The position numbers and the translations under genes are program-made. The notes below the pieces were generated by a model. It made no database searches. It was not told the DNA's origin and worked only from the letters and a program-made list of their open reading frames with translations. DNA of 64,000 nucleotides from Flavobacterium sp. (GTDB lineage Bacteria; Bacteroidota; Bacteroidia; Flavobacteriales; Flavobacteriaceae), in the NCBI RefSeq assembly GCF_004211145.1, contig NZ_SEBS01000002.1, forward strand, positions 124,001-188,000, written 5' to 3'. Within the stretch, counting starts at the first letter, position 1; each line of letters begins with the position of its first letter. Shown piece by piece: positions 53,301-62,824 of the stretch.

Positions 53301-56116
53301 ATTGCGCGACGATTACAAACACGGTCACGCCAACCTCAGGGCCGCAGGGAACAGTCGTCACGACTACATCGAGTGGAAGCCTCGCGGGCGCTACCGTGAC
53401 GTTTGCAGGCGTTTCGGCGGTTGTTACTCCAATATCGACGAATCAGGTTACGGTCGTAGTTCCTGCGGGAGCGACGACGGGGAACTTGGTCACGACGAAT
53501 GCTCAGGGTTGCAGCGGGAACAATTATTTTACGGTGATCGACAATTTGATCACGTCGTGTCAAGGCGGTTCGGCGCTTACTGAACTTTTCATCAGTGAAG
53601 TGACCGATTCCAATAACGGCGGCCTTTCATACGTTGAAATCTATAACGGAACGGCAGCGCCTGTATTTCTACCGAATTATGGGCTTCGCGTAGCGAACAA
53701 CGGAGGCGGTTATTCATTTACGACAGGACTTACGGGCGCTGGATTACCGGGCGCGAATTTACCTGTCGGAAGTTCGTATATCGTGGCTTTGGGTAACGAC
53801 AGTTCCTGTTCGATTCCGGGAGGAAACGGTTCATACGCCAATCAAACTACGGTCAGTGGCGGAATTAACTTCAATGCGAACGAGCACGATCATATTGCGC
53901 TTTTCAGGCTTGCGGTGCAAGTTGACAGTTGGGGCGTTTTTGGCGCTACAAGTTGGGCACCGCTTAGCATCGGCACGAACGGCGCTACTTTCCGACGCAA
54001 GAAAACGGCTCCGATCTTGCCGAACGTAACATATAGCAACGCCGATTGGAACATCGTGGATTATCCTGGGACAACGTGTACCGACAACGATTACACTGAC
54101 ATCGGAACCTTCGATTTCTCACGCGGAACGCCGCCGGCAATCACGGTTCAACCTGCTTATTCCCCAAGTTGTAAAGCGGTGACTTTTACGGTTGCTGCGA
54201 CCGAAGGTTTTTCAGGAGGTTTGCCGCTTGCGTACCAATGGTATGTGACGAATCCCGGAAATGCGAATTGGTCGGTCGTTATCGATAACGCCACGTTCTC
54301 AGGCGCGACGACTGCGACATTAAATATAACGAATATCGCCGGGCTCGACGGTTATCAATTCTATTGTCAGGTGCGCGAAAATGGTGCGACTTGTTATACG
54401 GCCTCGAATGCTGTGATGATTTTGGGAAGCGGAACCGTGACTTGGAATGGAACGGCTTGGACACCGTCGGCGCCTACGGTTTCGACGCCGGCTGTCATTG
54501 ACGGCGACTACAACACGACTACAAATGGAGATTTCGAAGCGTGCAGCCTGACCGTTTTAGGAACAAGGACACTTACCGTGAGCGCGAACCATTACATTTC
54601 GATTGTCAACGATCTTACCGTCAATGCCAATGGAACTCTAAATGTTCTCAACAACGGCTCTTTGGTTATGGTCGACGACGCAGGAATCGTAACCAACAAC
54701 GGAACGATGCAGGTTTCAAGAACGACGCAACCTTTCGTGAAATACGATTACACCTATTGGTCGTCGCCGATCGCCTCGGCCACGATCGGGACGACTTTCC
54801 CGGGTTGGAGAATGGATTATTCATGGATTTTCCAAACCGCTAATTATTCGGATGTCACCGGGCCTAACGGTACCGGTCCGGCCGATGGTTTCGACGACAA
54901 CCTCGATACGTGGATTCACACGACGCCGGCAACCGTAATGACTCCGGCCAACGGATATGTGATCATGGGGCCGACGAATTTGCCGAGTTATCCCGCGACA
55001 TCGACCGTGACGTTTTCAGGAAGAGTAAACAATGGTATTGTCACGATTCCACTTGCGATGAGTGCGAATGCGGCTGCGACCGATGACGATTTCAATATCA
55101 TCGGGAACCCGTATCCATCGTCGGTTTTCGCGGACGATTTCATCAATTTGAATACGAACACGTCGGGAACTGTAAAGTTTTGGACGCATCAGGCGCCGGT
55201 TTCGAACACAGCTCCCGGACCATACCAATCCAATTTCGTCACGAGCGATTATGCGATGTACAATTTGAGCGGCGGAACTGCTAGCGGAACGGGAAGCACG
55301 ATTCCAACGGGAATGATCGCAACAGGACAAGGTTTCCTCGTTGAAGCGCTTGCAGGAACGAACGTGATCTTCAATAACTCGATGCGTGACAAATCGCAAA
55401 TCAATACGAACTTCTATCGCCAGTCGCAGAATACGGCTTTGGCGGCGCAGAAAGACAGGGTTTGGGTGAACTTCAAGCACTCGATCGGGTTGTTCAGCCA
55501 GCAATTGGTCGCCTATATCGAAGGCGCGACGCTTGATTATGACCGAGGATACGATGGGAAAGCCAGTAAATCAGGCAATGCCGTTAGTTTCTATTCGTTC
55601 ATCGAGACCGAGAAATATCGCATTCAGGGACGTCCGTCATTCACGACAAGTGATATTGTTCCGATGGGTTATTCCACGACGTTGCCCGGAACGTACACGA
55701 TTACGATCGACCACGCCGAAGGACAGCTTAACGAATCTTCCCAACCGATTTACATCGAAGATAAATTGCTCAACATCATCCACGATCTCAAGGAAAGCGA
55801 TTACGTCTTCACGACCGAATTGGGAACATTCAACGATCGTTTCCAGTTGCGATATACGACCGAATCCTTGGGAACGCCTGATGTCGGATCTTTAGATCAA
55901 GTCGGGATACTATCCTCAAATCAAATGATCCGGGTCAAGTCGCGCACCGACATAAAATCAATAGAAGTGATCGACATGTTAGGGCGAAGCATTTTTAAGA
56001 AAACCGATATTAATGCCGTGGAATTCGATACGCGATTGGAAATTGCAAAACAGGCATTACTCGTAAAAGTGATACTGACCAACGGAAGTTCAGTGACCAA
56101 GAAAATCATACATTAA
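50324..56116 (+). CDS. giant T9SS-secreted protein 2 (ASH, IPT, lamin-tail and Ig-like domains)
   Basis: 1930 residues, signal peptide LFFIVALALACSGVVSA. Approximate order: N-terminal beta-sandwich (23-178); a beta-helix-like stretch rich in Asn, Gly and Thr (185-620); two choice-of-anchor-D/ASH domains (746-994: FNFGSVLVGS, PEINIKGFTG, SGVRTAVVSIANNDSDENPY); an IPT/TIG-like domain (995-1074); a lamin-tail domain (1080-1268: LFISEVTDSNNGGLSYVEIYNG); an Ig-like domain (1269-1369). The C-terminal module shared with the other giants follows (FVKYDYTYWSSPI, NIIGNPYPSSVF, TGQGFLVEA, YIEDKLLNIIHDLKES), then a sorting tail ending VTKKIIH. No enzyme motif; likely a surface structural or adhesive protein. 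Confidence 0.9.
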   Translation: MKFKLFFIVALALACSGVVSAQIIFTNPITGTNPNTANPYTTGQTVDANLTVSGIGRGTGITGVNTNDRYNASGWNTSALDANDYFEFTLTPNSGYMVSFVSLLYTSQASGTGPTSFAVRSSVDGYAANIATPASTGATISLAAAAYQYRTTATTFRIYGWGASAVGGTFSINDFTFNGTVEPAGFLTAQNGPWTTPATWVGGVVPTSADNAIVRHLVTDATGITRNAATTTTINTGAALNVSNGYVNNGTTTVDGSFSTASGLTINAGSTFRVNGGFSIAAGGFVTGGSPIYGSASTLSYQTGGLYGRGLEWNALGVGTIGTTPGYPNNVTLSSGTILNYNNGTPQAKAMAGNLSINSGTSFYMDYGGGASGGALTVAGNVTISGNFTLGNAIGDDLRVAGNFSYLSGTFNGNNRAVIFTKASGTQTVNAASAISIPYFVFDATGSRTVQLLSNNITITAPATGNAVSFGSAADVLDLNSFSLTIGTAGIANSIFGAGTFRGSPTSNLTLLGTGTIGTLNFTTGFQNLGTLTIDRTSAALGATLGTPLTINTSLALTNGRLDVGNNPITIGSGATISGAGTNNYVIVDVANGTGAAMRKVLAVGPVVNFDFPIGDGAASANGSQYSPTRIVDLSGATYSAGAYVSAAVNDIKHPSFDATTDYITRYWDIQTSGVTSPSVFTMSATYQDSDIVGTETLFRANRWNGTAWSNTGSAVGATTNLVTDMSGFVAGGINHFTAGRRDQEINVIQTATTTTYLHNSTFNFGSVLVGSNLDIQFTVQNTGQIDLALPGTNTIVGGPSYAFAPAGTLATGPLTGPTGTRNFTIRFAPTGAGTFTGSITIPNNDPTGAEAPYVINFTGVGIVPAPEINIKGFTGSTNNIVSGSTTASGLNNTLFAATTIGSSATKDYEIQNLGTAVLNLTGAPLVSIGGVNPGDFAVTTVPGTNAIAASASTTFIITFTPTASGVRTAVVSIANNDSDENPYTFLIQGTGNCATITNTVTPTSGPQGTVVTTTSSGSLAGATVTFAGVSAVVTPISTNQVTVVVPAGATTGNLVTTNAQGCSGNNYFTVIDNLITSCQGGSALTELFISEVTDSNNGGLSYVEIYNGTAAPVFLPNYGLRVANNGGGYSFTTGLTGAGLPGANLPVGSSYIVALGNDSSCSIPGGNGSYANQTTVSGGINFNANEHDHIALFRLAVQVDSWGVFGATSWAPLSIGTNGATFRRKKTAPILPNVTYSNADWNIVDYPGTTCTDNDYTDIGTFDFSRGTPPAITVQPAYSPSCKAVTFTVAATEGFSGGLPLAYQWYVTNPGNANWSVVIDNATFSGATTATLNITNIAGLDGYQFYCQVRENGATCYTASNAVMILGSGTVTWNGTAWTPSAPTVSTPAVIDGDYNTTTNGDFEACSLTVLGTRTLTVSANHYISIVNDLTVNANGTLNVLNNGSLVMVDDAGIVTNNGTMQVSRTTQPFVKYDYTYWSSPIASATIGTTFPGWRMDYSWIFQTANYSDVTGPNGTGPADGFDDNLDTWIHTTPATVMTPANGYVIMGPTNLPSYPATSTVTFSGRVNNGIVTIPLAMSANAAATDDDFNIIGNPYPSSVFADDFINLNTNTSGTVKFWTHQAPVSNTAPGPYQSNFVTSDYAMYNLSGGTASGTGSTIPTGMIATGQGFLVEALAGTNVIFNNSMRDKSQINTNFYRQSQNTALAAQKDRVWVNFKHSIGLFSQQLVAYIEGATLDYDRGYDGKASKSGNAVSFYSFIETEKYRIQGRPSFTTSDIVPMGYSTTLPGTYTITIDHAEGQLNESSQPIYIEDKLLNIIHDLKESDYVFTTELGTFNDRFQLRYTTESLGTPDVGSLDQVGILSSNQMIRVKSRTDIKSIEVIDMLGRSIFKKTDINAVEFDTRLEIAKQALLVKVILTNGSSVTKKIIH

Positions 56117-56140
56117 AAATCAACGAAAATAATTGTAAGA

Positions 56141-56168
56141 TATACCGACAAATCGTCGGTATACTTTT
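56141..56168 (+). terminator. terminator after giant T9SS gene 2
   Basis: Perfect 9-bp stem TATACCGAC / GTCGGTATA with a 5-nt loop and T-run. It separates the two tandem giant genes into distinct transcripts. Beyond it, 56177-56188 carries GTCGTTC-type heptamers. Confidence 0.85.
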
Positions 56169-56307
56169 TAATAAGGCGTCGTTCGTCGATTTTTTTTGCT
56201 CTTTGTCGATAATTCAGAAACGCTAAATAACTGTAAATCTTTTATTTGTATGTTTGAAAGTTCCATTCCCCAACAACATTTTCAAGCCTATTAGATTCCT
56301 ACTGTAT

Positions 56308-59300
56308 ATGAGATTTAGACACAGTTTATCGTTGATGTTTTTGCTGATGGTCACCGCCGTCGGATTCGCCCAGGTTTCCTTGACCGAAGGTGCGCCAACT
56401 GTAACTATTAACTTTTCAGCATCAATGCCGACATCGGTCGGTACGAATCCAAGCACTGCATATACGGCAGCAGGTTTTTCAGCGAACCCGACAATTGCCG
56501 GACGATTAAATTCAAACGCCTGGGATATTCGCGGATTTGATTTTGGAACACTCGGTTTCGGAGGCAATCAAACGGTAGATGACTTCGGCCGCGGGCAGAT
56601 CACAAACCCTGTACTCACCGGCGGATTGTATGCTTACACCGAATTGCCCGGCACGGTTGCGAACCCGGCATTCATGATCCAGCCAACTGCCACCGACTTC
56701 AATCCGGGGGCCGTCGTGCTCAGGCTTCGAAACAATGGGACCACAAATATGACCCAGCTTGCGGTTAGCTATAATTTATTTCTACGAAATGACGAAGGGC
56801 GTTCCAATTCCTTCAATTTTTCTCACTCTCCTGATGATATAGTTTACGAAGCTGAAACTACCCTGGATTATGCTTCTCCTGAAACTCCCGATGCGTTTCA
56901 ATGGACACAAGTCGATGTGACACCTTCGCGATCGATTATCATTACGGGCATAAATGTAGCTCCAGGCGGATATTATTATTTGCGTTGGACATCACAAGAC
57001 ATAAGCGGTACTGGAGATAGAGATGAATTTGGGCTTGATGATATCGTAATTTCAGCCACTTATGGTCCGCCGGCGGCTGAAATAAATGTAAAAGGCGTTT
57101 CAGGTGTTACGGTACTTTCGGGCGATACGACACCAACCGTAGCCGAGGGCACCGATTTCGCTCCGATTGGCGCGCCCATTTCCACGACATCGGCAAGTGT
57201 GAACACAACGTTCATTATTCAAAACCTCGGTGGTGCGATACTCAATGTAAGCAACGTAACCATTACGGGTACCAATGCCGCGGATTTTGCCGTTTTTATC
57301 CCATCGCCGACGAACACGCCTACGGGCGACATTCAACCAGCGGGAAGTCCGAGCAATCAGCGCGAGTTGACCTTGAAATTCGATCCCAGTGACGAAGGGT
57401 TAAGGACGGCCAGAGTTTACATTGCAAACAATGATAGCAATGAGAACCCATATTGGTTCGATATCCAGGGTTACGGTGTGATACCCAAGCCTGATATGAA
57501 CGTCAAAGGTCTGACGGGCGGAACATCTAACATTACGAGCGGGAACATGATCCCGTCAGCTGGGAACAATACATTATGGGCTGTGGATCAACTTGTCGGA
57601 ACGAGCACGACGAAGGATTACAGAATTCAAAACACGGCTCTGATCTCTTCAATTCTGTTGCTTACCGGAACACCGAAAGTCACGATATCCGGCGTAAATC
57701 CAGGGGATTTCGTCGTGACGACACAACCACCTGCAACGAGTATCAACGGCGGCTTCGGAACGAATTTCATCATAACGTTCACGCCGAGCGCGCCGGGAAT
57801 CCGAACTGCACTCGTGACGATCCAGAACAACGATCCTATCGCCGATCCATTCACGACGTTAACTGAAAGCCCGTACACGTTCCTGGTCCAAGGGAAAGGC
57901 GTCGCGCCTGAAATTGACATTACGGGTAACGCCCAGCCAATTGTCAGCGGCAGTATCACGCCGACGTTGGTGAACCATACCATTTTCGACTACCTGAACA
58001 TCAATGCAGCGACGCTCGACCGTGTATATTCTATCCGAAATACGGGGACGATGCCGTTGACAATCGGAGCGGTGACGCTTTCAGGTGTGAATGCGTCGGA
58101 ATTTTCGATTATCACTCTACCCGCCGCCTCGTTGGCGGTCAATGCGACGACTACATTTACCGTCCGTTTCGATCCGTCATCGGTCGGAGTAAGGAATGCG
58201 ATCGTATCGGTGGTCAGTAACGACTACGACGAAAACCCATATACGTTCGCGATCCGAGGTTACGGTCTGGATTACATTCCATGTGCGTACAGTGCGGTCG
58301 AAACGATTGCCATACAAGATTTCGAAGCTACTCCGGCCACACCGACCTGGGGAATTTCAGGAACCGGATATACGCTCGCGGCCGGAACGGCTTACGGATT
58401 ATCCGGCGACGGCGGATCGTCTGATCGATTCCTTGGCGCGCGCAGCCTTCAAGTTACTAATGCGACGTCCACGGTAACGTTTGCAGCCGTCAATACGACT
58501 TTATTCAGTGATATTGAACTTTCCATCCGATTGGCCTCGATGTCCACGACCGACATCGAAGGAAGCGATGTCGCCGACAAAGTGATAGTGGCAGTCAGTG
58601 CAAATGGCGGGGCGACTTGGTCGAACGAACTCGATTTGTCAGGAAATACGAACTCCAAATGGAATTTCGTTTCGGGATCGGGAATCGCATCGGCACTTTA
58701 TGATGGTAATAATATCCTCACGAACTTCCTGACGGCCGCGGGTGGTTACGTTACGGCTAACGGTACGGGCACAATTCGTTTGTCAGGTTTGCCAAAGACG
58801 ACAAATCTCATGGTTCGCATAACGCTGATCAACAATGCCGCTGAAATTTGGGCGCTCGAGAACGTGACACTTTTCGGACGTAAAGAAATCACCACTATCT
58901 GGAATGGTTCAGCCTGGAGCAACAGCGCACCTACGACGACCGTAAAAGCGATTTTCAGCGGTTCATACAATACGGCCACAAACGGTAACGTGACAGCCTG
59001 TAAATGTCAGGTGAATGCGGGGCAAACCGTGACCGTGGGTACGAACCAGTTCCTAAGTGTGGAAAGCGACATTGAAAATTCCGGTTCGATAACTGTGGAA
59101 AGTGGCGGAAGTCTCGTACAGCGCAATGACTTTGCAGCAAACATCGGAAATGTCGTCGTGAGAAGAAATTCGACCGCCATGAGAATGTATGATTATACTT
59201 ACTGGTCGTCTCCGGTTGCCGGGCAGACACTGTTTAATTTGTCACCTTTAACGAAGTCGGACAAGTTCTACCAGTTCAATACTCCAATAAATAATTGGCA

Positions 59301-60519
59301 GGGCGTACCTTCAGGAAATATAATGACGCCTTCGATCGGTTATATCATCAGGGCGCCCCAGAACTTTACGTCGACTCCGCAAATTTATCCTGCCCAATTC
59401 GCAGGTCCGGCCAACAATGGTATTTATCAACCGGCGATATTTAATAGTACGGGAACTTGGAACTTGCTCGGGAATCCGTATCCGTCTGCGATTAACGCGA
59501 ATGCATTTTTGCAATTGGCCGACAACGCCGCCATCCTGAACGGAACCATCTACCTATGGACGCATAACACGCCAATCGCAAGCTTGGTTTATAACTTCAG
59601 CGACTACGCGGTTTACACGCTTTTGGGAGGGACGGGAACAGCCGCCGCACCGAATGTCGGCGTAAACAATACGATTCCTACGGGAAAAATCGCGTCAGGT
59701 CAAGGATTTTTTGTCGTCGCTCACGGAAATGGGAACGCCACGTTTAACAACAGCATGCGTTTGACGGGTAACAATACCGAGTTTTTCAGGACGGCGAATC
59801 AAATGGGAATGGAGTCTATCAGCGAACCTGACGGGATCGAGAAACATCGCATTTGGCTCGATTTCGCAAACGCCGACGGCTTGTTCAAACAAACCCTCGT
59901 AGGTTATGCCGAAGGTGGCACCAATGAATTCGATACCATGTTCGATGGGCCGATGCCAAGTGGAGGAAACGCCGTTTCGTTCTACTCTTTAATGGACGAA
60001 AACACAAATTCGTTCTCGATTCAAGCGCGCGCACTTCCATTCAATAATCAAGACAAGGTACGACTTGGGTATTCAACGACCGTCGCAGGGAATTATACGA
60101 TCGGTATTGAAGGTACTGACGGCCTTTTCGGCGAACAGGACATTTATCTTGAGGACAAAGCGCTCAACGTCATCCACGACCTAAAGGAATCGTCTTACGT
60201 GTTTACGACCGAAACCGGAACATTCAATGAGCGATTCGAACTGCGTTACACGACGGAACAATTGTCGACACCTGGCTTCAATCCTGTGAATTCTCTGCTG
60301 ATCGCGGTTAAAGAAAGCGCGATCAATTTGAAATCGTCCCAGGAAAATATTTCCGAAGTCACGGTATACGATATGCTCGGGCGCACGATATATACAAGAA
60401 GCGACATCGGCACGACGCACTTTTCGATTGAAAACCTTTTGGCGAGCCAACAGTCGCTGATCGTGAAAGCCAAGCTAGAAAATGGCGCGATCGTCACGAA
60501 AAAAATACTCTTTAAATAA
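56308..60519 (+). CDS. giant T9SS-secreted protein 3 (three ASH domains)
   Basis: 1403 residues from the ATG at 56308, chosen for its signal peptide (LSLMFLLMVTAVGFAQ). Approximate order: N-terminal domain (23-255) resembling secreted endonuclease-associated or fibronectin-like sandwiches; three choice-of-anchor-D/ASH repeats (255-658, each opening with EINVKG/DMNVKG/EIDITG and closing NDxxENPYxFxIxGxG); a jelly-roll-like domain (668-861); the shared C-terminal module (FNLSPLTKSDKFYQFN, NLLGNPYPSAINANAF, IASGQGFFVVA, DIYLEDKALNVIHDLKES); and a sorting tail ending VTKKILFK. A -7 box TATGTTTG lies at 56249-56256. It is a closer relative of protein 2 than of protein 1. Confidence 0.9.
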   Translation: MRFRHSLSLMFLLMVTAVGFAQVSLTEGAPTVTINFSASMPTSVGTNPSTAYTAAGFSANPTIAGRLNSNAWDIRGFDFGTLGFGGNQTVDDFGRGQITNPVLTGGLYAYTELPGTVANPAFMIQPTATDFNPGAVVLRLRNNGTTNMTQLAVSYNLFLRNDEGRSNSFNFSHSPDDIVYEAETTLDYASPETPDAFQWTQVDVTPSRSIIITGINVAPGGYYYLRWTSQDISGTGDRDEFGLDDIVISATYGPPAAEINVKGVSGVTVLSGDTTPTVAEGTDFAPIGAPISTTSASVNTTFIIQNLGGAILNVSNVTITGTNAADFAVFIPSPTNTPTGDIQPAGSPSNQRELTLKFDPSDEGLRTARVYIANNDSNENPYWFDIQGYGVIPKPDMNVKGLTGGTSNITSGNMIPSAGNNTLWAVDQLVGTSTTKDYRIQNTALISSILLLTGTPKVTISGVNPGDFVVTTQPPATSINGGFGTNFIITFTPSAPGIRTALVTIQNNDPIADPFTTLTESPYTFLVQGKGVAPEIDITGNAQPIVSGSITPTLVNHTIFDYLNINAATLDRVYSIRNTGTMPLTIGAVTLSGVNASEFSIITLPAASLAVNATTTFTVRFDPSSVGVRNAIVSVVSNDYDENPYTFAIRGYGLDYIPCAYSAVETIAIQDFEATPATPTWGISGTGYTLAAGTAYGLSGDGGSSDRFLGARSLQVTNATSTVTFAAVNTTLFSDIELSIRLASMSTTDIEGSDVADKVIVAVSANGGATWSNELDLSGNTNSKWNFVSGSGIASALYDGNNILTNFLTAAGGYVTANGTGTIRLSGLPKTTNLMVRITLINNAAEIWALENVTLFGRKEITTIWNGSAWSNSAPTTTVKAIFSGSYNTATNGNVTACKCQVNAGQTVTVGTNQFLSVESDIENSGSITVESGGSLVQRNDFAANIGNVVVRRNSTAMRMYDYTYWSSPVAGQTLFNLSPLTKSDKFYQFNTPINNWQGVPSGNIMTPSIGYIIRAPQNFTSTPQIYPAQFAGPANNGIYQPAIFNSTGTWNLLGNPYPSAINANAFLQLADNAAILNGTIYLWTHNTPIASLVYNFSDYAVYTLLGGTGTAAAPNVGVNNTIPTGKIASGQGFFVVAHGNGNATFNNSMRLTGNNTEFFRTANQMGMESISEPDGIEKHRIWLDFANADGLFKQTLVGYAEGGTNEFDTMFDGPMPSGGNAVSFYSLMDENTNSFSIQARALPFNNQDKVRLGYSTTVAGNYTIGIEGTDGLFGEQDIYLEDKALNVIHDLKESSYVFTTETGTFNERFELRYTTEQLSTPGFNPVNSLLIAVKESAINLKSSQENISEVTVYDMLGRTIYTRSDIGTTHFSIENLLASQQSLIVKAKLENGAIVTKKILFK

Positions 60520-60549
60520 AAAGCCCCGGAAATTCCCGGGGTTTATTTT
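60518..60549. terminator. bidirectional terminator after giant T9SS gene 3
   Basis: Stem core CCCCGG (60524-60529) / CCGGGG (60536-60541), extended by flanking AAATAAA and TTTATTT. It serves both the giant gene and the convergent cupin gene. Confidence 0.8.
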
Positions 60550-61421
60550 TATGATGCGATACCCAATTGTTTATGGGTTCTCACGATCGCCTGTTCGTTT
60601 TTATAATCGATCCACGATTGTCCTTTCCATTTGCGCATGAGATTGTCGTAATGACGCATGATCACGATATTGTACGCCGCTTTCGTGAAGTTTGCGATTT
60701 CACGTGGCAATGCGCGCAAGCTCATCGAAAATCCCGGAGTCAGGTATTTCATGTAATGCCAATAACCTTCGGGCATATACAGCATTTCACCATGCTTCAA
60801 CGTCGTGACGTGACCTTTCGCTTTTTTGAGTGCGGGAAATTTCTCGAAATCGGGATTGTCGTAGTCGATGTCCTCGCGTGAAATCAAGGCATGTGGAACT
60901 TTATACAGATAAGGCGTCTGGTCAGGCGCGAAAAGCACGCAACGTTTCTTTCCGTGAAAATGAAAATGCAGGATGTTCGAATAGTCGATATCGTAATGAA
61001 TGAACACTTTCGAATTCTCGCCCCCAAAAAACAACATCGGCAATTGCTTGATGAGGTTCAATCCCATATCGGGCCATTTGAAGTCCTGACGTAGGATCGG
61101 GACCTGCTTTACCAAATTGTAAAGGAAGATCCGGTAATTGGTCGGTTTCGATTCCAAAAGGTCGATGTATTCGGTCATTTTCATCTCGGCATGCGCCTGA
61201 TTGAATTTGTCCTTGTGCGACACCGGCCTGTCATCATACAAAGGAACGGTTTGATCACCGGCCACTTTTTTAATGTATTCGAAGTTCCATTTTTTATACG
61301 CAGGCCAATCTTCGGTAAGCGTTTCGATTACCACGGGTTTCTGCTTCTTTACATAATTATTGAAAAAATCCTCTTTCGAGATGGATTTTACGCGTTCAAT
61401 TTCAGTTAGGTCTAACGGCAT
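60549..61421 (-). CDS. JmjC/cupin-8 family oxygenase-like protein
   Basis: 290 residues of the cupin-like (Cupin_8) family. The metal motif is HYDIDYSN (His-x-Asp) followed by HFHFHGKKRCVLF and a distal His in MPEGYWHYMK, the pattern of Fe(II)/2-oxoglutarate hydroxylases. The N-terminal PVVIETLTEDWPAYKKW block is also typical. Possible roles are protein or small-molecule hydroxylation; no substrate is evident. It stands alone between terminators. Confidence 0.87.
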   Translation of the reverse strand: MPLDLTEIERVKSISKEDFFNNYVKKQKPVVIETLTEDWPAYKKWNFEYIKKVAGDQTVPLYDDRPVSHKDKFNQAHAEMKMTEYIDLLESKPTNYRIFLYNLVKQVPILRQDFKWPDMGLNLIKQLPMLFFGGENSKVFIHYDIDYSNILHFHFHGKKRCVLFAPDQTPYLYKVPHALISREDIDYDNPDFEKFPALKKAKGHVTTLKHGEMLYMPEGYWHYMKYLTPGFSMSLRALPREIANFTKAAYNIVIMRHYDNLMRKWKGQSWIDYKNEQAIVRTHKQLGIAS

Positions 61422-61531
61422 GAGTTGTGTGTTTTGATAGGCAAAAAAACAATGATTTTGCCAGCATTCTACTCAAAGTTAACAAGTGTTACGGAATTGT
61501 AAAATGCATAAGCTGCCAATTTTTTCCCAAA

Positions 61532-61557
61532 AAAAAACGCTCCGTTTCGGGGAGCGT
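61532..61557 (-). terminator. terminator of bioB
   Basis: Stem ACGCTCC (61537-61543) / GGAGCGT (61551-61557), 7-nt loop, followed on the minus strand by a long T-run, 22 nt after the bioB stop. Confidence 0.88.
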
Positions 61558-61578
61558 CTCATTTATTTTAAAGTTGGA

Positions 61579-62673
61579 TTACGATTGCGGAACCTTTTTT
61601 CCAGCGGCTTCGAGGTTGCGCTCGATGCTGTGTCCAGGTCGCGTCCAACGAGGTTTTTCACCCAGTGCCTGAAATTCCGAATCTTCGGCTTCGACCGTTT
61701 TTGGCTGCACCATTTTTGTGAATGGCTTTTGTGGTGTGAGCCCGAGCATCTCAAACATCTTCATGTCTTCGTTCACATCGGGGTTCGGCGTCGTAAGTAA
61801 TTTATCTCCTGCGAAAATCGAATTCGCGCCCGCAAAGAAACACATCGCCTGGCCTTCACGCGTCATATTCGTGCGTCCGGCAGAGAGTCTCACCTGCGTT
61901 TCAGGCATAACGATCCTTGTCGTGGCTACCATTCGGATCATGTCCCAGATCTCGACAGGTTTCTCGTCTTCCATCGGCGTTCCTTCAACGGCAACAAGCG
62001 CATTGATCGGCACCGATTCGGGCTGAGGATTCAAACGCGACAAAGCGACGAGCATTCCCGCGCGGTCTTCAACGCTTTCACCCATTCCGATGATTCCGCC
62101 GCTGCAAACCGTCACGTTTGTCTTGCGCACGTTTTCGATGGTTTGCAAACGGTCTTCGAAACCGCGTGTCGAGATGACTTCCTTATAATATTCTTCAGAT
62201 GTATCGAGGTTGTGGTTGTAAGCGTACAATCCGGCTTCGGCTAGACGTTGCGCCTGGTTCTCGGTAAGCATTCCCAACGTACAGCAAACTTCCATGTCGA
62301 GTTTGTTGATCGTGCGGACCATTTCAAGAACTTGGTCGAATTCGGGGCCATCTTTCACGTTTCTCCATGCGGCACCCATGCAAACACGCGATGAACCGCT
62401 GGCTTTGGCGCGCAAAGCTTGTGCTTTTACGTGAGGAACCGTCATCAGGTCGTTTCCTTCGACGCCCGTGTGGTAACGCGCAGCTTGCGGGCAATATCCG
62501 CAATCTTCAGGACAACCGCCGGTTTTGATCGAAAGCAAGGTCGAAACCTGAACTACGTTCGGGTCGTGGCTTTGCCTGTGTATCGTGGCCGCTTCGAAAA
62601 GCAGGTCCATCATGGGTTTGTTGTATAGCGAGATGATTTCCTCTTTCGTCCAATCGTGTCTGGTTGGGTTCAT
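61579..62673 (-). CDS. bioB: biotin synthase
   Basis: 364 residues from the ATG at 62671-62673; the upstream TTG in frame is less likely since homologues begin MN-x2-RHDWT. The radical SAM cluster is CPEDCGYC (CxxxCxxC), with the YNHNLDTSEEYY and VCSGGIIGMGES blocks of BioB. It inserts sulfur into dethiobiotin. It carries a C-terminal extension of about 30 residues. It lies about 36 kb from bioF, so the biotin genes are not one operon. A -7 box TACTTTTG at 62695-62702 (minus strand) lies 21 nt upstream. Confidence 0.97.
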   Translation of the reverse strand: MNPTRHDWTKEEIISLYNKPMMDLLFEAATIHRQSHDPNVVQVSTLLSIKTGGCPEDCGYCPQAARYHTGVEGNDLMTVPHVKAQALRAKASGSSRVCMGAAWRNVKDGPEFDQVLEMVRTINKLDMEVCCTLGMLTENQAQRLAEAGLYAYNHNLDTSEEYYKEVISTRGFEDRLQTIENVRKTNVTVCSGGIIGMGESVEDRAGMLVALSRLNPQPESVPINALVAVEGTPMEDEKPVEIWDMIRMVATTRIVMPETQVRLSAGRTNMTREGQAMCFFAGANSIFAGDKLLTTPNPDVNEDMKMFEMLGLTPQKPFTKMVQPKTVEAEDSEFQALGEKPRWTRPGHSIERNLEAAGKKVPQS

Positions 62674-62764
62674 ACGTGCCAGGTTTAGTTGCTCCAAAAG
62701 TAGCGAATTAAGATGTAAATAGAAAGGCGCGTTTTCCTAAAACTTGAAACCGTTTGCCGCAAAT

Positions 62765-62801
62765 GAAAAAGCCTGCAACTGTGCGAAATGCAAGTTGCAG
62801 G
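62765..62801 (-). terminator. terminator of the membrane-protein gene
   Basis: Perfect 10-bp stem GCCTGCAACT (62770-62779) / AGTTGCAGGC (62792-62801), 12-nt loop; on the minus strand a run of T follows. It lies 24 nt after the stop of the gene at 62825. Confidence 0.88.
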
Positions 62802-62824
62802 CCTGGTGGTTTTTATGGATTGTG

